The notes: a model not told the origin generated them from the letters alone. A stretch of 8,716 nt of DNA from Candidatus Aminicenantota bacterium (GCA_027061995.1 JAMOUT010000064.1:1-8716); one strand, 5' to 3'. Shown: positions 1 through 6,870, counted from the first letter of the stretch. Translations and numbers: made by a program.

Positions 1-92
1 ATTTCGGTTTTATCTATGTAAATATAATCTCCATTAATTATTCTCTTAAAATCACTTATACCTACGGGCAAATTCTTTGATTTTTCACTCAT
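1..92 (-). CDS. AAA-ATPase-like / DUF1703 family protein, N-terminal fragment (cut by the window edge)
   Basis: Thirty complete codons are visible, reading MSEKSKNLPVGISDFKRII and then NGDYIYIDKTE before the edge. The pattern LPxGIxDFxxxI...YxYxDKT is the N-terminal signature of the large AAA-ATPase-like proteins (PF09820) that usually carry a C-terminal PD-(D/E)XK nuclease-like DUF1703 domain. These are often present in many copies per genome, and their role is poorly known. The Walker A motif, ATPase core and nuclease-like domain would lie outside the window, so they are expected but not seen. The start is the ATG at 92-90. No good Shine-Dalgarno lies upstream, only a weak TTGGT. The gene diverges from pyrK across a 348-bp spacer. 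I am fairly sure of the family from the signature but cannot say whether the gene is intact. Confidence 0.72.
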   Translation of the reverse strand, partial: MSEKSKNLPVGISDFKRIINGDYIYIDKTE

Positions 93-98
93 ATAATA

Positions 99-127
99 AT
101 ATTACCAAATTTAGGTTGTTTTTGCAA
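99..127 (-). promoter_or_regulatory. possible promoter for the leftward AAA-ATPase-like gene
   Basis: On the minus strand a TTGCAA (127-122) is separated by 17 bp from TAATAT (104-99). Each hexamer matches the sigma70 consensus at 4 of 6 positions. The predicted transcription start falls on or next to the A of the ATG at 92, which would give a leaderless message. The boxes are weak in an AT-rich spacer, so this is tentative. Its spacing and placement copy those of the much better pyrK promoter. Confidence 0.3.
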
Positions 128-230
128 TTTTCATACAGCACCCTTTTTCAAAGCAGAGCAGCCCACAGCTGTTCCAGCCATCAACTTTTGCAAATCGAAG
201 TTGTTGCTCGACTTTTCGGCTTGTGATTAA

Positions 231-250
231 ATGTAGCATGGTTTTAAAAG
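231..250 (-). repeat. repeat module B, copy 1 (inverted)
   Basis: Read on the minus strand this is CTTTTAAAACCATGCTACAT. It matches TTTTTAAAACCGTGCTATAT at 7933-7952 at 17 of 20 positions and also resembles 8048-8067. It is a short dispersed non-coding repeat of unknown nature. Confidence 0.55.
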
Positions 251-267
251 AGCTTGGAAGTTCGGAG

Positions 268-285
268 GCTTTATAATTTGGTGCG
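268..285 (+). repeat. repeat module D, copy 1
   Basis: GCTTTATAATTTGGTGCG is identical to 8228-8245, and both copies are followed by RGG. An exact 18-bp match between two spacers 8 kb apart is unlikely by chance, even in AT-rich DNA. It contains a perfect TATAAT, but no good -35 box lies at the right distance in either copy. Confidence 0.6.
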
Positions 286-387
286 AGGTTGCCCCGAATG
301 CTTTATATTTTAAGGTTTAATAATAACTTCGGGCTTTGACTGTCGGTTCAGCATTAATCAAATATTCTTGTATCTTATTCGATTTTT

Positions 388-404
388 AGGGAGTTAAACA
401 CCCT
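388..404. promoter_or_regulatory. operator-like palindrome upstream of the pyrK promoter
   Basis: AGGGAGTT-A-AACACCCT is a 17-bp inverted repeat, 7 of 8 positions symmetric, ending two bases before the -35 box of the pyrK promoter. The position would suit an activator or repressor site. No regulator can be assigned from the sequence, and one such palindrome could occur by chance. Confidence 0.35.
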
Positions 405-406
405 TC

Positions 407-435
407 TTGACATAAACCTGATTCTAATTTATATT
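407..435 (+). promoter_or_regulatory. sigma70-type promoter of pyrK-pyrD
   Basis: A perfect TTGACA (407-412), a 17-bp spacer and TATATT (430-435, 5 of 6) form a near-consensus promoter. Seven bases beyond the -10 box the predicted start site falls at 441-442, exactly on the pyrK ATG. No ribosome binding site fits between promoter and start codon. This predicts a leaderless pyrKD mRNA. Confidence 0.75.
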
Positions 436-440
436 CAAAT

Positions 441-1208
441 ATGCGGAAATATAGGAAACTTAAAATAACGGATAAAAAGAGATGGGGGAATAATTATTTG
501 TCTCTGTTTTTCGAAGATAAAGAGATAACGGATAAGGTTTTCCCCGGGAATTTTTTTATGATTAAAGTCGGTAATTTTTATAAAAATATTTTACCGAGAC
601 CTTTTTCTATAGCAAGAGTTTTTCCCGAAAAATCTGTTTTTGAGATATTTTTTCAGGTTGTAGGCGATGGAACGAAAATCCTGTCAGAATATAATGAAGG
701 GGATGAGGTTGAAATATTAGGCCCCGTCGGAAACAGGTTTCCTGTCAATAATGATAAAAAAAATATTCTTGTTGCCGGTGGTCGAGGGATCTCCCCTTTT
801 CTTTATCTTTCAAAAATCTTAAAATCCGAGAATATTGATTTTACCCTGTTTTACGGGGGAAAGTCGGAAAAAGACCTTATGTTTAAAGATTATCTATCGG
901 AATTTGATACGATTTTTATTACTGAAACAGGTGATTTCGGACAAAAAGGGCTTATAACAGAGTATCTTCCCGAAGGGGATTTTAATATTATGACATGTGG
1001 TCCCGATATTATGATGAAAAAAGTTTATGAATTTTATGAAAACAGTGATTCCTCTGTTTTTGTTTCGCTTGAAGAGAGGATGGGATGCGGGACCGGAATA
1101 TGTTATGGTTGTGCGAAAAAAATAATAACTCCGGAGGGGGTGAAAATGGTTAGAATATGTCAGGAAGGTCCCGTGTTTGACGGTGGAAAGGTGGTGTGGG
1201 ATGAGTAA
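441..1208 (+). CDS. pyrK: dihydroorotate dehydrogenase B, electron-transfer subunit PyrK
   Basis: PyrK carries FAD and a [2Fe-2S] cluster and passes electrons from PyrD's FMN to NAD+, so that dihydroorotate oxidation is NAD-linked. It acts in the cytoplasm in pyrimidine synthesis. The 255-aa length is normal for the family. The FAD-binding domain has the RPFSIA motif (residues 53-58). The nucleotide-binding motif reads VAGGRGISP (111-119). The cluster cysteines are C216, C221, C224 and C240 (Cx4Cx2Cx15C, in MGCGTGICYGC...RIC). The ATG at 441 is the only start after the in-frame stop at 408, and the N-terminus aligns with the family's usual beginning. It has no Shine-Dalgarno and sits at the predicted transcription start. 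It overlaps pyrD by 8 bp (ATGAGTAA). The family as a whole is related to ferredoxin-NADP reductases, but the pyrD neighbour settles the assignment. Confidence 0.95.
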   Translation: MRKYRKLKITDKKRWGNNYLSLFFEDKEITDKVFPGNFFMIKVGNFYKNILPRPFSIARVFPEKSVFEIFFQVVGDGTKILSEYNEGDEVEILGPVGNRFPVNNDKKNILVAGGRGISPFLYLSKILKSENIDFTLFYGGKSEKDLMFKDYLSEFDTIFITETGDFGQKGLITEYLPEGDFNIMTCGPDIMMKKVYEFYENSDSSVFVSLEERMGCGTGICYGCAKKIITPEGVKMVRICQEGPVFDGGKVVWDE

Positions 1209-2118
1209 ACCCGATCTGTCAGTCAAATTCGGGAAATTAAAATTTAAAAACCCTGTTATTCTTGCTTCGGGAACAGCCGGATACGGATATGAACTTGAAA
1301 ATTACATTGATTTGAATGAACTCGGAGGATTTATTACCAAAGGGATATATTTTAATCCGAGAAGCGGAAATCCTTCTCCGAGAATATATGAGACTCCCTG
1401 TGGTATGCTTAATGCAATAGGACTTCAAGGGATAGGAGTTAAAAGATTCAAAAGTGAGATTCTCCCTTTTTGGAAAAAATATAAAACCATTTTGGGTGTT
1501 AATGTTGCGGGAGAAGATGAGGATGAATATAAAAGGGTGGTTGAATATTTAAAGGATGAGAAAAGAATAGATTTTTTCGAGATAAATCTATCATGTCCCA
1601 ATGTTCATGCGGGGGGAAAATCCCCCTCTTGGGAGCCTGAGACAACTTATAAAATAATAAAATCAATAAAAAATATCAGTGATAAACCGATTATTGCAAA
1701 ACTCTCTCCAAGTGTAACATATATTGAGGAGATAGGAGAGAGTGCGGAAAAAGGGGGAGCTGACGGAATAAGCCTCGTGAATACTTTTGTGGGGATGGCA
1801 ATTGATATAAAAAGCAGAAAAGCGAGAATTTCCAATGTCCTCGGAGGGGTGTCGGGACCTGCAATAAAACCTATGGCTCTTGCCCTTGTTTATAAATTAC
1901 ATAAAACAGTGAAAATCCCGATTATGGGGCTTGGCGGTATAAATTCAGCCGAAGATGTTCTTGAATTTATAATTGCGGGGGCTTCCGTGGTGCAAATCGG
2001 AACAGCTTCAATAATAGATCCTGCCGCATCAATAAAGATAATTAAAAGTGTGGAAAAAGAGATGGTTGAACTCAATTATAAAAAAATCGAAAAACTTATT
2101 GGGAAAATGGAAAAATAA
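1201..2118 (+). CDS. pyrD: dihydroorotate dehydrogenase (class 1B catalytic subunit)
   Basis: This is the FMN enzyme that oxidises dihydroorotate to orotate, forming a heterotetramer with PyrK. The TIM-barrel protein is 305 aa from the chosen ATG. Visible features are the N-terminal NPVILASGT strand, NAIGLQ (71-76), EINLSCPNV (128-135) with the class 1B catalytic cysteine C132, and the C-terminal FMN phosphate site MGLGGI...AGASVVQIGT (242-269). A longer reading from TTG 1177 exists, but ATG 1201 follows AGGTGGTG (1189-1196) at proper distance and makes the classic overlap with the pyrK stop, so translation is probably coupled. The family's usual LQN motif reads LQG here (G77), a mild variation. 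It lies second in a two-gene operon read from the promoter at 407. Confidence 0.95.
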   Translation: MSKPDLSVKFGKLKFKNPVILASGTAGYGYELENYIDLNELGGFITKGIYFNPRSGNPSPRIYETPCGMLNAIGLQGIGVKRFKSEILPFWKKYKTILGVNVAGEDEDEYKRVVEYLKDEKRIDFFEINLSCPNVHAGGKSPSWEPETTYKIIKSIKNISDKPIIAKLSPSVTYIEEIGESAEKGGADGISLVNTFVGMAIDIKSRKARISNVLGGVSGPAIKPMALALVYKLHKTVKIPIMGLGGINSAEDVLEFIIAGASVVQIGTASIIDPAASIKIIKSVEKEMVELNYKKIEKLIGKMEK

Positions 2119-2298
2119 TCTTTATCATAACAGGATGAAAAGTGTAAATATAAATAAACATATGATAATTGTTTTTTACATGGTAAAGATAGATGTTTCT
2201 TTTAAAGTTTATTATAGATAATGCTGTCGATTGATATGATGTATGGCATAAAAAATGATATATTATTTTTTGGAATTTTTTAATAAGGAGGTATTATA

Positions 2299-3018
2299 AT
2301 GAAAAAAATTCTTTTATTATTTATAATCGTATTTTCTTTTTCAGCGTGTATAACTATTTATACCAATCTCCCGGGATATCAGGAAAATAGGGTGAAACAA
2401 TCAGATTTTGAAAAAAGATTTCAATCCGCTCCGAGAGAAAATATCTTAATCAATTCTGAAATAGGTGATTTTAGTATAACAGGGTTCAATAAAAAAGAGG
2501 TTATTATAAAAGGTAGTAAATCTTCCGATATCGGAGAATTTTTGAATGACATTGATATAAATATTATTAAAAAGGGAAAAACGGTTTTTTTTAATTCCAA
2601 TATTTATAATAAGATTATCAACAGCGTTAATATTGATTGCCGGATACAAACCCCTTTTGAAACCAATATCCAAAGTGAAATAGGAAGAGGCTCCGTTACA
2701 ATGAAATCTATAAGAGGTAATATTAAGATAAACGGGAGAAAACTTGATTTGAATCTGACGGATATAAGCGGCAAGCTTATCGTATCGGTTGAAGCGGGAA
2801 AAGTCAGATTAGTGATTTTGGAATGGGATAAAAATGATAATTACATTATCTCAAACATAAACGGGGATATAGAATTTTATGCTCCTAAGGAAGCTCTTTT
2901 AAATATTCAAGCAAAAGGTATAAAGGGAAATATTAAGGAAAAACATAAGTTTAAGAAAGGGGGAGCAAAAGTTGTTTTGGAAACAAAACGGGGAAAAATC
3001 ATAATAGATAAGATATAA
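2299..3018 (+). CDS. lipoprotein with DUF4097-like beta-repeat domain
   Basis: The product is a 239-aa lipoprotein. A short lysine start, a hydrophobic stretch and FSAC give lipid attachment at C17. From about residue 48 to the end the protein alternates short strands with G/D/N turns (for example INSEIGDFSITGF, MKSIRGNIKINGR, ISNINGDIEFYAP). This is the pattern of DUF4097/DUF2807-type right-handed beta-helix proteins of unknown function, often called putative adhesins or auto-transporter head-like. The start has a perfect AAGGAGGT (2285-2292) six bases upstream. A 180-bp spacer follows pyrD and 160 bp precede the Bat unit, so it is probably its own transcript or loosely linked. I see no clear promoter or terminator in those gaps, only a weak A/T palindrome at 2250-2271. 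It may be sorted to the inner or outer membrane. The lipoprotein call is firmer than the domain call. Confidence 0.7.
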   Translation: MKKILLLFIIVFSFSACITIYTNLPGYQENRVKQSDFEKRFQSAPRENILINSEIGDFSITGFNKKEVIIKGSKSSDIGEFLNDIDINIIKKGKTVFFNSNIYNKIINSVNIDCRIQTPFETNIQSEIGRGSVTMKSIRGNIKINGRKLDLNLTDISGKLIVSVEAGKVRLVILEWDKNDNYIISNINGDIEFYAPKEALLNIQAKGIKGNIKEKHKFKKGGAKVVLETKRGKIIIDKI

Positions 3019-3071
3019 TTAACCTATTTAAGGATTACAATTATTGAAGATACAAAACGATGAACAGATAA

Positions 3072-3099
3072 TTGTCAAACAGTGATTTCCTTTTATGAT
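3072..3099 (+). promoter_or_regulatory. candidate promoter of the Bat unit
   Basis: TTGTCA (3072-3077) and TATGAT (3094-3099) each match consensus at 5 of 6 positions and are separated by 16 bp. Transcription would start near 3106, giving a leader of about 73 nt that ends in the GGAG site at 3167-3170 before the ATG at 3179. No operator or riboswitch-like structure is obvious in that leader. Confidence 0.45.
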
Positions 3100-3178
3100 T
3101 GTTAAGTTATAGAGGTTTTTCACCCCCCAATTTTTTTTCATATTATGATACAATATATGGTTATTCGGAGAGAAAATT

Positions 3179-4891
3179 ATGCATTGGGGAAATTTTAAAG
3201 CAATCTATCTTCTTTTATTTTTTATAATTATTTTTATTATCGAGATTATAAAAAGCAAAAAAAACAAGCAACTTTTTTCAAAATACAAATATCTTAAAAA
3301 TATGGACAATGTTAATACGGGATATTTGCGATGGAGAAATTTTCTAATAATAACGGCAATCATATTTTTTGTTATCTCTTTAATGAGACCTCAGTGGGGA
3401 GTCAAAGAGCGGGAAGTTAATGTAAAAGGGGCTGATATAATTTTTGCTGTTGATGTGTCAAATTCCATGCTGGCAAGAGATATTACCCCTTCGAGACTCG
3501 AAAGGGCTAAAAGAGCTCTTTCAAAATTGATGGATGAGTTCTCAGGTAATTTTGTCTCTCTCATAGCTTTTGCCGGAGAGAGTAAAGTTATTGTTCCTCT
3601 TACTTTTGATTATAAATATATGAAATACAGCATACTTGCATTAGATATGGATAGTGTTGATATTCAGGGAACAAATTTCAAGGAGCTTTTGGAAAAAACC
3701 GTCCTTATCTTTAAGAAAACCAATAAAAAGAGGTTTTTGATTATTCTTACAGATGGTGAAGATAATGAAGGTAATATAAAGGAAGCTTTAAAAATGGCAA
3801 AAGAGGGAAATATAAAAATATATACAATAGGAGTGGGAACTCTCAGAGGGGAGAGGATTCCGGAATATGATTCCTCCGGTAATATAACAGGGTTTAAAAA
3901 AGATAGAAACGGGAATTATGTTTTCTCAAAGATTAATCCCGACATTTTAAGAACTATAGCAGAAACAACGGGGGGAAAATTCTATCTGAATTCCGATATA
4001 TTCAAATCATTAAAAAGTGCAATGGATGAAATCAAACATCATAAAACCGAAAATTCAGTAAAAGTATCTATTGTTCAATATAAAGAAAAATATTATTATT
4101 TTGCTTTTCTATCTTTTTTGTTTTTATTTATTGCATTTCTTTTACCTTCAGGAAGGGAGAAAACAAAAATGAAATTTCTCTCAATCATGCTTCTATCTTT
4201 TTTCCTCTCCGGATTTTCTTTGATAGACAGGGGAAACCATCATAATACCAAGGGTGTAAAAAAATATAAGAAAAAAAAGTATGCACAATCCTTAAAAGAG
4301 TTTCAAAAAGCAAAGGATTATACCCTTTATGACAGAAAACTTGATTTTAATATTGGAGATGCTCTCTTTAAACTCGGTAAATATGAGGAAGCTTTAAATT
4401 ATTATAAAAATGCAATAAACAGCTCCGATGAAAATTTAAAAAAATCAACCTATTATAATATGGGAAATGTATATTATAAGACAAAAAGATATAAACAAGC
4501 TTTGGATTCATATAAAAATGCCCTTAAGATAGATCCCTCTTTTAAAAAAGCGAAAAAAAATCTTGAATTAACCATAAAAAAACTTAAAGAAAAGAAAAAA
4601 CAGAATAAAAACAGTAAAAAAAATAATAAACAAAAGCAAGATAAAAAAAATCAAAATAATAAATCTCAAAAAGATAAACAAAAACAGAAACAAAATAAAA
4701 ACCGGAATAACCAAAACAATCAATCGAAAAAAAATCTTAAACAGAATAAACCGCAAAATAAAAAACAGAATCTTGAAAAAAAACTTTTGGAAAATCTTTT
4801 GAACAATTTGAAAAAAAAGGAAAGCAAAAAAAGGAAAAAGCTGAAAAAAGGTAAGAAAAAGAGGGTGAAATCCTATGAAAAAGATTGGTAG
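3179..4891 (+). CDS. batB: BatB-BatC fusion: VWA membrane protein with C-terminal TPR and basic low-complexity tail
   Basis: This is the core of a Bat (Bacteroides aerotolerance) complex, thought to act at the inner membrane facing the periplasm in stress tolerance; its mechanism is unknown. Order in the 570 aa: membrane segments about 10-25 and 53-69; a VWA domain (about 85-285) with the metal site DVSNS (D92, S94, S96), T165 and TDGED (191-195); a third membrane segment (307-323); a signal-peptide-like segment (331-347); two TPRs (about 385-456); a K/N/Q-rich stretch (463-530); a short helix and a tail ending KDW. The insert IPEYDSSGNITGFKKDRNG resembles BatB rather than BatA. BatB and BatC are usually separate proteins; here residues 1-330 match a whole BatB and 331-570 a whole BatC with no stop between. 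Methionine 331 keeps its own ribosome binding site. SD is GGAG at 3167. It overlaps batD by 17 bp. Confidence 0.88.
   Translation: MHWGNFKAIYLLLFFIIIFIIEIIKSKKNKQLFSKYKYLKNMDNVNTGYLRWRNFLIITAIIFFVISLMRPQWGVKEREVNVKGADIIFAVDVSNSMLARDITPSRLERAKRALSKLMDEFSGNFVSLIAFAGESKVIVPLTFDYKYMKYSILALDMDSVDIQGTNFKELLEKTVLIFKKTNKKRFLIILTDGEDNEGNIKEALKMAKEGNIKIYTIGVGTLRGERIPEYDSSGNITGFKKDRNGNYVFSKINPDILRTIAETTGGKFYLNSDIFKSLKSAMDEIKHHKTENSVKVSIVQYKEKYYYFAFLSFLFLFIAFLLPSGREKTKMKFLSIMLLSFFLSGFSLIDRGNHHNTKGVKKYKKKKYAQSLKEFQKAKDYTLYDRKLDFNIGDALFKLGKYEEALNYYKNAINSSDENLKKSTYYNMGNVYYKTKRYKQALDSYKNALKIDPSFKKAKKNLELTIKKLKEKKKQNKNSKKNNKQKQDKKNQNNKSQKDKQKQKQNKNRNNQNNQSKKNLKQNKPQNKKQNLEKKLLENLLNNLKKKESKKRKKLKKGKKKRVKSYEKDW
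4151..4171 (+). promoter_or_regulatory. internal ribosome binding site and in-frame ATG for a separate BatC
   Basis: GGAAGGGAGA (4151-4160) lies eight bases before an in-frame ATG (4169-4171, residue 331). From there the protein begins with a good Sec signal peptide (MKFLSIMLLSFFLSGFS), followed by the TPR region. This is what the start of a stand-alone batC gene looks like. Initiation here would release a 240-residue BatC in addition to the long fusion. Whether it is used cannot be told from sequence. Confidence 0.5.
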
Positions 4892-6641
4892 TTTGCTATC
4901 TCTTTGTTTTATTTTAATACTAACTCTTCCCGCATTCTCAAAAATAATAGTTCAAGGGAGTGTTGACCAAAATTATGTTATTCCCGGACAAACCATAAGA
5001 TATACATTGACAATAGAATCTCAAAATGAATCATCAAAAATAAATCCTCAACAAGTGCACTTCCCTACTGTTCAAGGTTTAAGAGTCTTAACAAGTTATA
5101 CATCAACGAGCAGTTCCTTCACTTTTGTAAACGGTAAAACAATGTCATCTAAAACTTTGAAAATATTTTATGAAATTGCAGTATTAAACTCCGCTCCGAA
5201 AACAATCAAAATTCCCCCAGTAAGAATCATGGTAAGGGGGAAAACATATGAGACAACCCCGATAGAATTATTTCTCAATAAAAAGAAGGGGATAAACCAA
5301 AATAAAAAAGGGGTTGCTTTTCTTGATGTTAAAATATCAAAAACAAAACTCTATCTTTATGAAAAACTTAATATAACCTATTATCTGTATATTAAGGAAA
5401 AATACACAATTTCAAATCTTAATCTCATAGATAAAGGGAAATTAAACAACTTTTTTGTTCATACAAAATATGATATTTTTACGATAAACCCGGCTTCCAT
5501 AATGACAACTGTAACAAGTATAAACGGCTTGAATTATAAGGCAATAAAACTTTTCTCTTATGATATCGCACCGAAAAAAGAGGGTAAAATATCAGTTCCC
5601 ATTATCTCAATCCAAGGAACTGTCAGTGTAAATGAGATGAGTTTTTTCGATGATCCTTGGAATTCGGATACAAGACAATTTATTCCCAAAAGAGTTGTTT
5701 TATCTTCGCCCGAAGCAAGAATAGATGTAAAAACCCTCCCTGAAAACCGCTTTAAAAATTTTTCCGGTATTGTCGCATCTGAACTTAAAGCAGAACAACA
5801 GATAAGTAAAAAAGAGGCGAGAACAGGGGAAGGGATAACATATACGATTAAATTGAAAGGGGATTTTATTCATGAGATAGTTAAAACTCCCGAGATAAAA
5901 GGGGATGATGTCTTTGAGATATATGATCCCGAAGTAAAATCCTCTGATAATTTTATTCAATATAAATATCTTATTATTCCGAAAATAGAGGGGAAGTTTG
6001 AGTTTTCTCCCCCCGAAATAATATATTTTAATACTATGAAAAACAGGTTTGAAAAAATCAAACTCCCGAAAATCGATCTGTCCGTAAGTAAAGGGGAAAA
6101 TTATTCTTTATCATCAGGTAAAAATAATATCGGGGGAAAAGAGATAAAAGTGGCATTCGGAGATATCTATTTTCTCAAACCTGTAAAAGAGATAGGGGGA
6201 AATTTTAAAATAGTTTTATTCAGTTGGTGGTATATGGGATTATTAATATTAAGTTTGATTTTCCCGCTTTTTAAAATAATAAAAGATAAAAAAACAAAAA
6301 GATACAGAGAGGATATGAGTTATAGGAAAAAAGTAAAAGCTTCGAGAATGGCGAAAAAATGGAAAAAGCAAGCACAAAAACACAATGGGAAAGATTTTTA
6401 TTCTTTCGCTTATAATTTTTTAATAAATTATTTTATCAATAAATTTTATGAGATAGATGAAGATACCACAACGGATAAATTAATTGAGTATATTGAGAAT
6501 AAGGTGAAAAACACCAAAATAACGGAAGAGATAAAAAGCGTTTTCTCGGAGATAGAAACATACAGATTCTCCCCGTCGGGAATAGAATTAAAAGAAGAGT
6601 TAATTAAAAGAATTGCAAACATTATCAATTATTTTGAATAA
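4875..6641 (+). CDS. batD: BatD oxygen-tolerance family membrane protein
   Basis: BatD is the large partner of the VWA Bat proteins, with periplasmic beta-sandwich repeats on one membrane anchor. This one has 588 aa, normal for the family. A Sec signal peptide (residues 1-22, cleavage likely after AFS) leads into the family's opening, VxVDQN-like (VQGSVDQNYVIPGQTIRYTL). Strand-rich domains with PGQ and RTGEG turns run to about 440. One membrane helix (about 446-468) follows, then a basic stretch and a helical cytoplasmic domain ending with the ETYRFSPSG segment (561-569) typical of BatD C-termini. The start overlaps the end of the preceding gene by 17 bp and has GAGGGTG (4861-4867) seven bases upstream, so translation of the two is probably linked. 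No frameshift or missing segment is seen. Confidence 0.9.
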   Translation: MKKIGSLLSLCFILILTLPAFSKIIVQGSVDQNYVIPGQTIRYTLTIESQNESSKINPQQVHFPTVQGLRVLTSYTSTSSSFTFVNGKTMSSKTLKIFYEIAVLNSAPKTIKIPPVRIMVRGKTYETTPIELFLNKKKGINQNKKGVAFLDVKISKTKLYLYEKLNITYYLYIKEKYTISNLNLIDKGKLNNFFVHTKYDIFTINPASIMTTVTSINGLNYKAIKLFSYDIAPKKEGKISVPIISIQGTVSVNEMSFFDDPWNSDTRQFIPKRVVLSSPEARIDVKTLPENRFKNFSGIVASELKAEQQISKKEARTGEGITYTIKLKGDFIHEIVKTPEIKGDDVFEIYDPEVKSSDNFIQYKYLIIPKIEGKFEFSPPEIIYFNTMKNRFEKIKLPKIDLSVSKGENYSLSSGKNNIGGKEIKVAFGDIYFLKPVKEIGGNFKIVLFSWWYMGLLILSLIFPLFKIIKDKKTKRYREDMSYRKKVKASRMAKKWKKQAQKHNGKDFYSFAYNFLINYFINKFYEIDEDTTTDKLIEYIENKVKNTKITEEIKSVFSEIETYRFSPSGIELKEELIKRIANIINYFE

Positions 6642-6642
6642 T

Positions 6643-6870
6643 ATGAAGTGGGAAAAAGATTTATATAAGGAGATTTTTGATTCTGTTTTATCCTCTTTAA
6701 AGATAAGAAAACAAAGAGATAAAAACTTTTCCATTGATAAGATAACGGGGGAATTAAAATCTTTATATATAACGGAAGAAAACTCGTGGGCGGGAAAAAG
6801 CAGAGTAAAAGAGATAGAACTTGAAGCTACCATATCAGCTTATGAGGTTTTTATATCCGAAGAAAATTAA
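6643..6870 (+). CDS. small protein of unknown function at the end of the Bat unit (75 aa)
   Basis: I do not recognise this family. The 75-aa product has a charged helical N-terminus (MKWEKDLYKEIFDSVLSSLK) and a C-terminal half, ITGELKSLYITEENSWAGKS followed by a long predicted helix (RVKEIELEATISAYEVFI). There is no signal peptide or membrane segment, so it should be cytoplasmic, the same side as the BatD C-terminal domain. The ATG lies one base after the batD stop and lacks a Shine-Dalgarno, pointing to translation by termination-reinitiation. A TTG at 6613 would add ten residues inside batD and is less likely. Its stop overlaps the nfo stop on the other strand. Codon use matches batD, which supports a real gene, as does an uninterrupted frame that exactly fills the space. 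Confidence 0.7.
   Translation: MKWEKDLYKEIFDSVLSSLKIRKQRDKNFSIDKITGELKSLYITEENSWAGKSRVKEIELEATISAYEVFISEEN

Larger units (their letters stand above)
93..440. other. non-coding spacer between divergent genes, with repeat modules
   Basis: There is no credible gene here; all frames are broken by stops. The middle (about 135-350) is visibly richer in G+C than the flanks and contains short blocks that recur in the 7.9-8.25 kb spacer: ATGTAGCATGGTTTTAAAAG at 231-250 (inverted there), GCTTTATAATTTGGTGCG at 268-285 (same orientation), CTTCGGGCTTTGA at 327-339 and TTCAGCATT at 347-355 (both inverted). A further small inverted repeat is CAACTT (182-187) with AAGTTG (198-203). The right end holds an operator-like palindrome and the pyrK promoter, listed separately. 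Confidence 0.7.

Noticed and set aside
253-318. Open stretch reading GFIIWCEVAPNALYFKV as a gene fragment
   Set aside because: It is bounded by several stops with no start, and its likeness to the end of the 44-aa ORF comes only from repeat module D.
1177-1200. TTG start extending PyrD by eight residues
   Set aside because: ATG 1201 has a ribosome binding site at proper distance, matches the family start and makes the usual stop-start overlap with pyrK.
894-1226. Minus-strand frame of 110 codons opposite pyrK
   Set aside because: It lies wholly over the pyrK-pyrD junction, has no family resemblance and no ribosome binding site. Likewise the other minus-strand frames over pyrD, the Bat genes and 8505-8696.
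2231-2264. TTGATA ... TATATT as promoter of the lipoprotein gene
   Set aside because: The spacing is 22 bp, too long for a sigma70 promoter, and no better pair was found in the gap.
2250-2271. A/T palindrome between pyrD and the lipoprotein gene as a terminator
   Set aside because: It pairs fully only with a G-U wobble, contains no G-C pairs and leaves no loop. Too weak to call a terminator; possibly chance in AT-rich DNA.
6613-6642. TTG start extending the 75-aa protein into batD
   Set aside because: ATG 6643 immediately after the batD stop is the simpler coupled start; the extra ten residues simply read batD DNA in another frame.
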